Part shown: positions 7,263-9,184 of the stretch, piece by piece
Layout: each line of letters starts with the position of its first letter
Position numbering within the stretch: position 1 is the stretch's first letter
Assembly (NCBI GenBank): GCA_016210435.1
Contig: JACQUF010000279.1
Span: 1-9,184, forward strand
Direction: 5' to 3'
DNA length: 9,184 bases
From: Chloroflexota bacterium
GTDB lineage: Bacteria; Chloroflexota; Dehalococcoidia; Lucifugimonadales; Lucifugimonadaceae
Notes under the pieces: generated by a model
Told to the model about the DNA's origin: nothing
Database searches by the model: none
The model's input: only the letters and a program-made list of their open reading frames with translations
Translations under genes and position numbers: made by a program

Positions 7263-8555
7263 ATGCCTCAGAACAACCTGATCCCCGCGCCGAAGCACGA
7301 AAAGACGAAACTCCCGGGCGGTTTGCGCGTGCTGACCAGCACGATGCCAACCACCAACGCGGTCAGCCTGGTCGTTCACTTCGGCGCTGGTTCCAGATAC
7401 GAATCCGATGAGCTTGCCGGTTCCTCACACCTGTTCGAGCACCTGCTGTTCAAGGGCACAACGAAACGCCCTGAGCCGCGGTTGATCAGCGAAGTCGTCG
7501 AGGGTGTTGGCGGCGTACTCAACGCCTATACCGACCGGGAACTTACGGGCTACTGGGCGAGGGTCCCCCGGCCGCACTACGTGGAAGGCCTCGACGTCCT
7601 CGTCGACATGATCCGCAACCCGCTTTTCCGGCCATCCGACATCGATCGCGAGAAGAACGTCGTGTTCGAGGAAATCCGCGCGAGCAACGACGCCCCGTCC
7701 TCAAGGGTGGACACGATCCTCGACCAGTTGATGTGGCCGAACCAGCCGATGGGACGCGATATCGCGGGGAGCGAAGAGTCCGTCGGCGCGGTGAGCCGCG
7801 ATGCCCTGATGGAATACATGCGGACGCAGTACGTGCCGGTGAACACCGTCGTCGCAGTCGCAGGCGGCGTCACGCACAAGGAAGTCATGGACCAGGTCTC
7901 ACGACTTATGGGCGACTGGGATGGAAGCAGCCCCGTGAAGTTCGCTCCCGTCATCGAGAACTTCGAAGGCCCGGCGGTAAAGATCGAATATCGGAAGACT
8001 GAGCAGGCGCACGTCGCCATGGCGATGCATGGCATTTCCCTGCATGATCCGGACCGGTACGCCCTGAGGCTGCTCTCTGCTGCCCTGGGGGAGTCGATGA
8101 GCAGCCGTCTCTTCGAGGAAGTCAGGGAAAAGCGCGGCCTTGCCTACGACATCCACAGCGGCGCGTCGATGTACAGCGACTGCGGCGCCCTCAACGTGAG
8201 TTCAGGGGTCGACCCCAAGCGGGCCCTGGACGCGGTCAAGGTGGTGGTCGCCGAACTGGTTAAGCTGCTGGACGGCATCCCCGATGATGAGCTGAACAAG
8301 GCAAAGGAGCTGTCCAAGGGCAGGCTGATACTGCGGATGGAAGAGAGCCGCTCGGTTGCCAGCTCCATCGGGGTCCAGGAGCTTGTCAAGGGCGAGGTGG
8401 AAACCGTCGACGACATGATCGCCGGGTTCAACGGCGTGACGGTTGACGATGTCAGGCGGGTCGCCCGGCGCGTGGTCAAGCCGAACCGGATCGCTCTCGC
8501 GGTTGTTGGGCCGTTCCGCAGCGAGGCCCGGTTCCTTCAAGCCTTGAAGTTCTGA
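7263..8555 (+). CDS. M16 family zinc metallopeptidase (processing-peptidase/YmxG-like), 430 aa
   Basis: M16 peptidases are clamshell-shaped zinc proteases with an inverted HxxEH motif; bacterial ones of this size are relatives of the mitochondrial processing peptidase beta subunit. Here HLFEH lies at 56-60 (H56 and H60 as zinc ligands, E59 as general base), followed by LLFKGT. The third ligand falls in FEEIRA, most likely E137, 76 residues after H60 as expected. The second M16 domain carries the substrate-side motif RLFEEVREKRGLAY (282-295), also typical. Length matches the about 420-residue class with both halves present. There is no signal peptide or membrane segment, so it should be cytoplasmic. 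The active site looks intact, so this is a catalytic rather than an inactive partner subunit, and no second M16 gene is next to it in view. ATG at 7263 is chosen although it lacks a Shine-Dalgarno site. Confidence 0.93.
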   Translation: MPQNNLIPAPKHEKTKLPGGLRVLTSTMPTTNAVSLVVHFGAGSRYESDELAGSSHLFEHLLFKGTTKRPEPRLISEVVEGVGGVLNAYTDRELTGYWARVPRPHYVEGLDVLVDMIRNPLFRPSDIDREKNVVFEEIRASNDAPSSRVDTILDQLMWPNQPMGRDIAGSEESVGAVSRDALMEYMRTQYVPVNTVVAVAGGVTHKEVMDQVSRLMGDWDGSSPVKFAPVIENFEGPAVKIEYRKTEQAHVAMAMHGISLHDPDRYALRLLSAALGESMSSRLFEEVREKRGLAYDIHSGASMYSDCGALNVSSGVDPKRALDAVKVVVAELVKLLDGIPDDELNKAKELSKGRLILRMEESRSVASSIGVQELVKGEVETVDDMIAGFNGVTVDDVRRVARRVVKPNRIALAVVGPFRSEARFLQALKF

Positions 8556-8574
8556 AAACGTCCGCGCGTTCCGC

Positions 8575-8604
8575 TTGGGCCCGAGGGCCTGGTCCGGGTA
8601 GGTT
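8575..8604 (+). promoter_or_regulatory. Possible promoter of the XRE gene
   Basis: TTGGGC (8575-8580) and TAGGTT (8599-8604) are separated by 18 bases, and TAGGTT ends 6 bases before the ATG at 8611, so transcription would begin at the start codon. The -35 is a 4 of 6 match and the -10 only a TAnnnT match. The spacer contains an imperfect GGCC-rich inverted repeat (GGCCC GA GGGCC at 8578-8589). If real, the XRE gene is transcribed separately from the M16 gene 55 bases upstream. Confidence 0.35.
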
Positions 8605-8610
8605 GGTGGC

Positions 8611-9015
8611 ATGACAGGAGCACTGACCACCAGCACCAGGTACGAATGGAACGCCGGCAGCGTGCGGGCGCTTCGCAGGTTCCTGGGTTTGTCGCAGTCG
8701 CTTTTCGCCGCTGAGCTGGGCGTCCGCCAGCAGACGGTTTCGGAGTGGGAAACCGGGATGTACCGGCCGCGCGGCGCTTCGGCGACGTTGCTCACGATGA
8801 TCGCGATGCGCGCCGGGTTCATTCATGACTTGCATGACGCGCCGCCCGAGGCGTCGCCGGTCGCCGCGACCGCTTCCCAGATAACACGGCCCGTCGTCGT
8901 CTCTTCCCCACTTGGCGTTACGAGCTCCCCGCCCGCCGGTGTGATCGGCGCGGCAAACGCACGGCTTCAGGCGACGCCGCGTCCACTGATCGGACGGCCT
9001 GAAGTCGCGATCTAG
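8611..9015 (+). CDS. Small XRE-type helix-turn-helix DNA-binding protein, 134 aa
   Basis: A probable cytoplasmic transcription regulator with one lambda Cro/C1-type helix-turn-helix. Helix 1 is near VRALRRFLG (18-26), helix 2 SQSLFAAELG (28-37), and the recognition helix RQQTVSEWETG (39-49) has the usual QxTVSxWE pattern of XRE proteins. The following block (51-70) completes the five-helix domain. Residues 77-134 are rich in Pro, Ala, Ser, Thr and Val with no recognisable domain and are probably disordered. There is no sensor, peptidase or dimerisation module, and no antitoxin or phage partner is adjacent, so the regulated target is unknown. The ATG at 8611 lacks a strong Shine-Dalgarno site (nearest is a GGTGG-like stretch) and may be leaderless. 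Possible targets include its own promoter or the palindrome-bearing promoter at 9112-9140, but this is only proximity. Confidence 0.85.
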   Translation: MTGALTTSTRYEWNAGSVRALRRFLGLSQSLFAAELGVRQQTVSEWETGMYRPRGASATLLTMIAMRAGFIHDLHDAPPEASPVAATASQITRPVVVSSPLGVTSSPPAGVIGAANARLQATPRPLIGRPEVAI

Positions 9016-9033
9016 AGTCGCTCACGGCCGGCC

Positions 9034-9047
9034 GCCACGTTGGTGGC
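9034..9047 (+). terminator. Weak hairpin after the XRE gene
   Basis: GCCAC-GTTG-GTGGC forms a 5-base-pair stem with a 4-base loop 18 bases after the XRE stop codon. No T-tract follows, so it is a poor intrinsic terminator candidate and may be chance in GC-rich DNA. The remaining bases between here and 9112 show no gene or other convincing signal. Confidence 0.22.
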
Positions 9048-9111
9048 TGGTCCGTATTGGCGTCCCCTGCCCTATCTGTCCGCATATCGGATCGGGCCCG
9101 CCAGCTTCGCG

Positions 9112-9140
9112 TTGACACCCCTTCGCGGGTGACCTAGGAT
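9112..9140 (+). promoter_or_regulatory. Strong sigma-70-type promoter reading out of the window
   Basis: A perfect -35 TTGACA (9112-9117), an exact 17-base spacer and the -10 TAGGAT (9135-9140, 4 of 6 with the key TA and T in place) make this the best promoter in the window. Transcription should begin near 9147. It drives whatever lies beyond the right edge. Confidence 0.7.
9114..9133 (+). repeat. Inverted repeat in the promoter spacer, possible operator
   Basis: CACCC (9116-9120) and GGGTG (9127-9131) are inverted around CTTCGC, with a further G/C match at 9114/9133. The palindrome fills the space between the -35 and -10 hexamers, where a bound dimeric repressor would block RNA polymerase. 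It could also be a chance repeat in GC-rich sequence. Confidence 0.4.
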
Positions 9141-9146
9141 TGCCTC

Positions 9147-9184
9147 GCTAGTCCTGATGGTTGCTACGGGCTCGCCACGAGGTA
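9147..9184 (+). other. Start of an unidentified transcript cut by the window edge
   Basis: The region just after the promoter at 9112-9140. An ATG at 9157 opens a frame (MVATGSPRG) that runs to the edge, but no Shine-Dalgarno site precedes it and the 5' leader would be only about 10 bases. A short structural RNA is the other possibility, since strong promoters of this type often drive stable RNAs. A small hairpin CTCG-CCA-CGAG is visible near 9171. The visible 38 bases do not decide between these. Confidence 0.35.

Noticed and set aside
9093..9100. Perfect 8-base palindrome CGGGCCCG
   Set aside because: Too short and no loop for a hairpin; expected by chance in GC-rich sequence and not placed relative to a promoter element.
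1..9184. Possible CRISPR array, tRNA, rRNA, insertion sequence or phage module
   Set aside because: No regularly spaced direct repeats, cloverleaf, rRNA-like conserved blocks, transposase motifs or terminal inverted repeats were seen on reading both strands.

Overview
The window is GC-rich, gene-dense bacterial DNA with housekeeping genes on both strands. It most resembles a member of Chloroflexota, possibly a Dehalococcoidia-type lineage. The main clue is a giant membrane protein with the triple-tyrosine (YYYxG) signature of the Chlor_Arch_YYY/DUF2298 family, known mainly from Chloroflexi and archaea. The other genes fit but do not prove this. No mobile element, CRISPR array, tRNA or rRNA is visible.

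Layout. (1) 2-787, plus strand: the C-terminal end of mfd, the transcription-repair coupling factor, entering from the left edge. (2) 824-2262, minus strand: a two-gene unit, comF then a HAD-family hydrolase, joined by a one-base TAATG stop/start overlap and converging on mfd. (3) 2314-2925, plus strand: a long-form ribosome hibernation factor (hpf), divergent from comF, with a clear ribosome binding site before a GTG start. (4) 2883-7229, minus strand: a 1448-residue fusion of a GT-C (PMT/GT39-like) glycosyltransferase half and a YYY/DUF2298 half, whose 3' end overlaps hpf antisense by 43 bases. (5) 7263-8555, plus strand: an M16 zinc metallopeptidase, divergent from the fusion gene across only 33 bases that seem to hold both promoters. 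(6) 8611-9015, plus strand: a small XRE-type DNA-binding protein with a Pro/Ala/Ser/Thr-rich tail. (7) 9016-9184: a noncoding stretch ending in a strong TTGACA-N17-TAGGAT promoter that fires out of the window into something not visible here.

The genes do not form one pathway. Mfd (DNA repair), ComF-like (phosphoribosyltransferase fold, often linked to DNA uptake), HPF (stationary-phase ribosome storage) and the M16 peptidase are housekeeping or stress functions. The least understood part is the giant membrane fusion, which probably acts in making extracytoplasmic glycans or glycolipids; its substrate is unknown. A recurring feature is that several genes lack a Shine-Dalgarno site and instead have a TANNNT -10-like hexamer 6-8 bases before the start codon, which suggests leaderless transcripts, whereas hpf is clearly led by a ribosome binding site.
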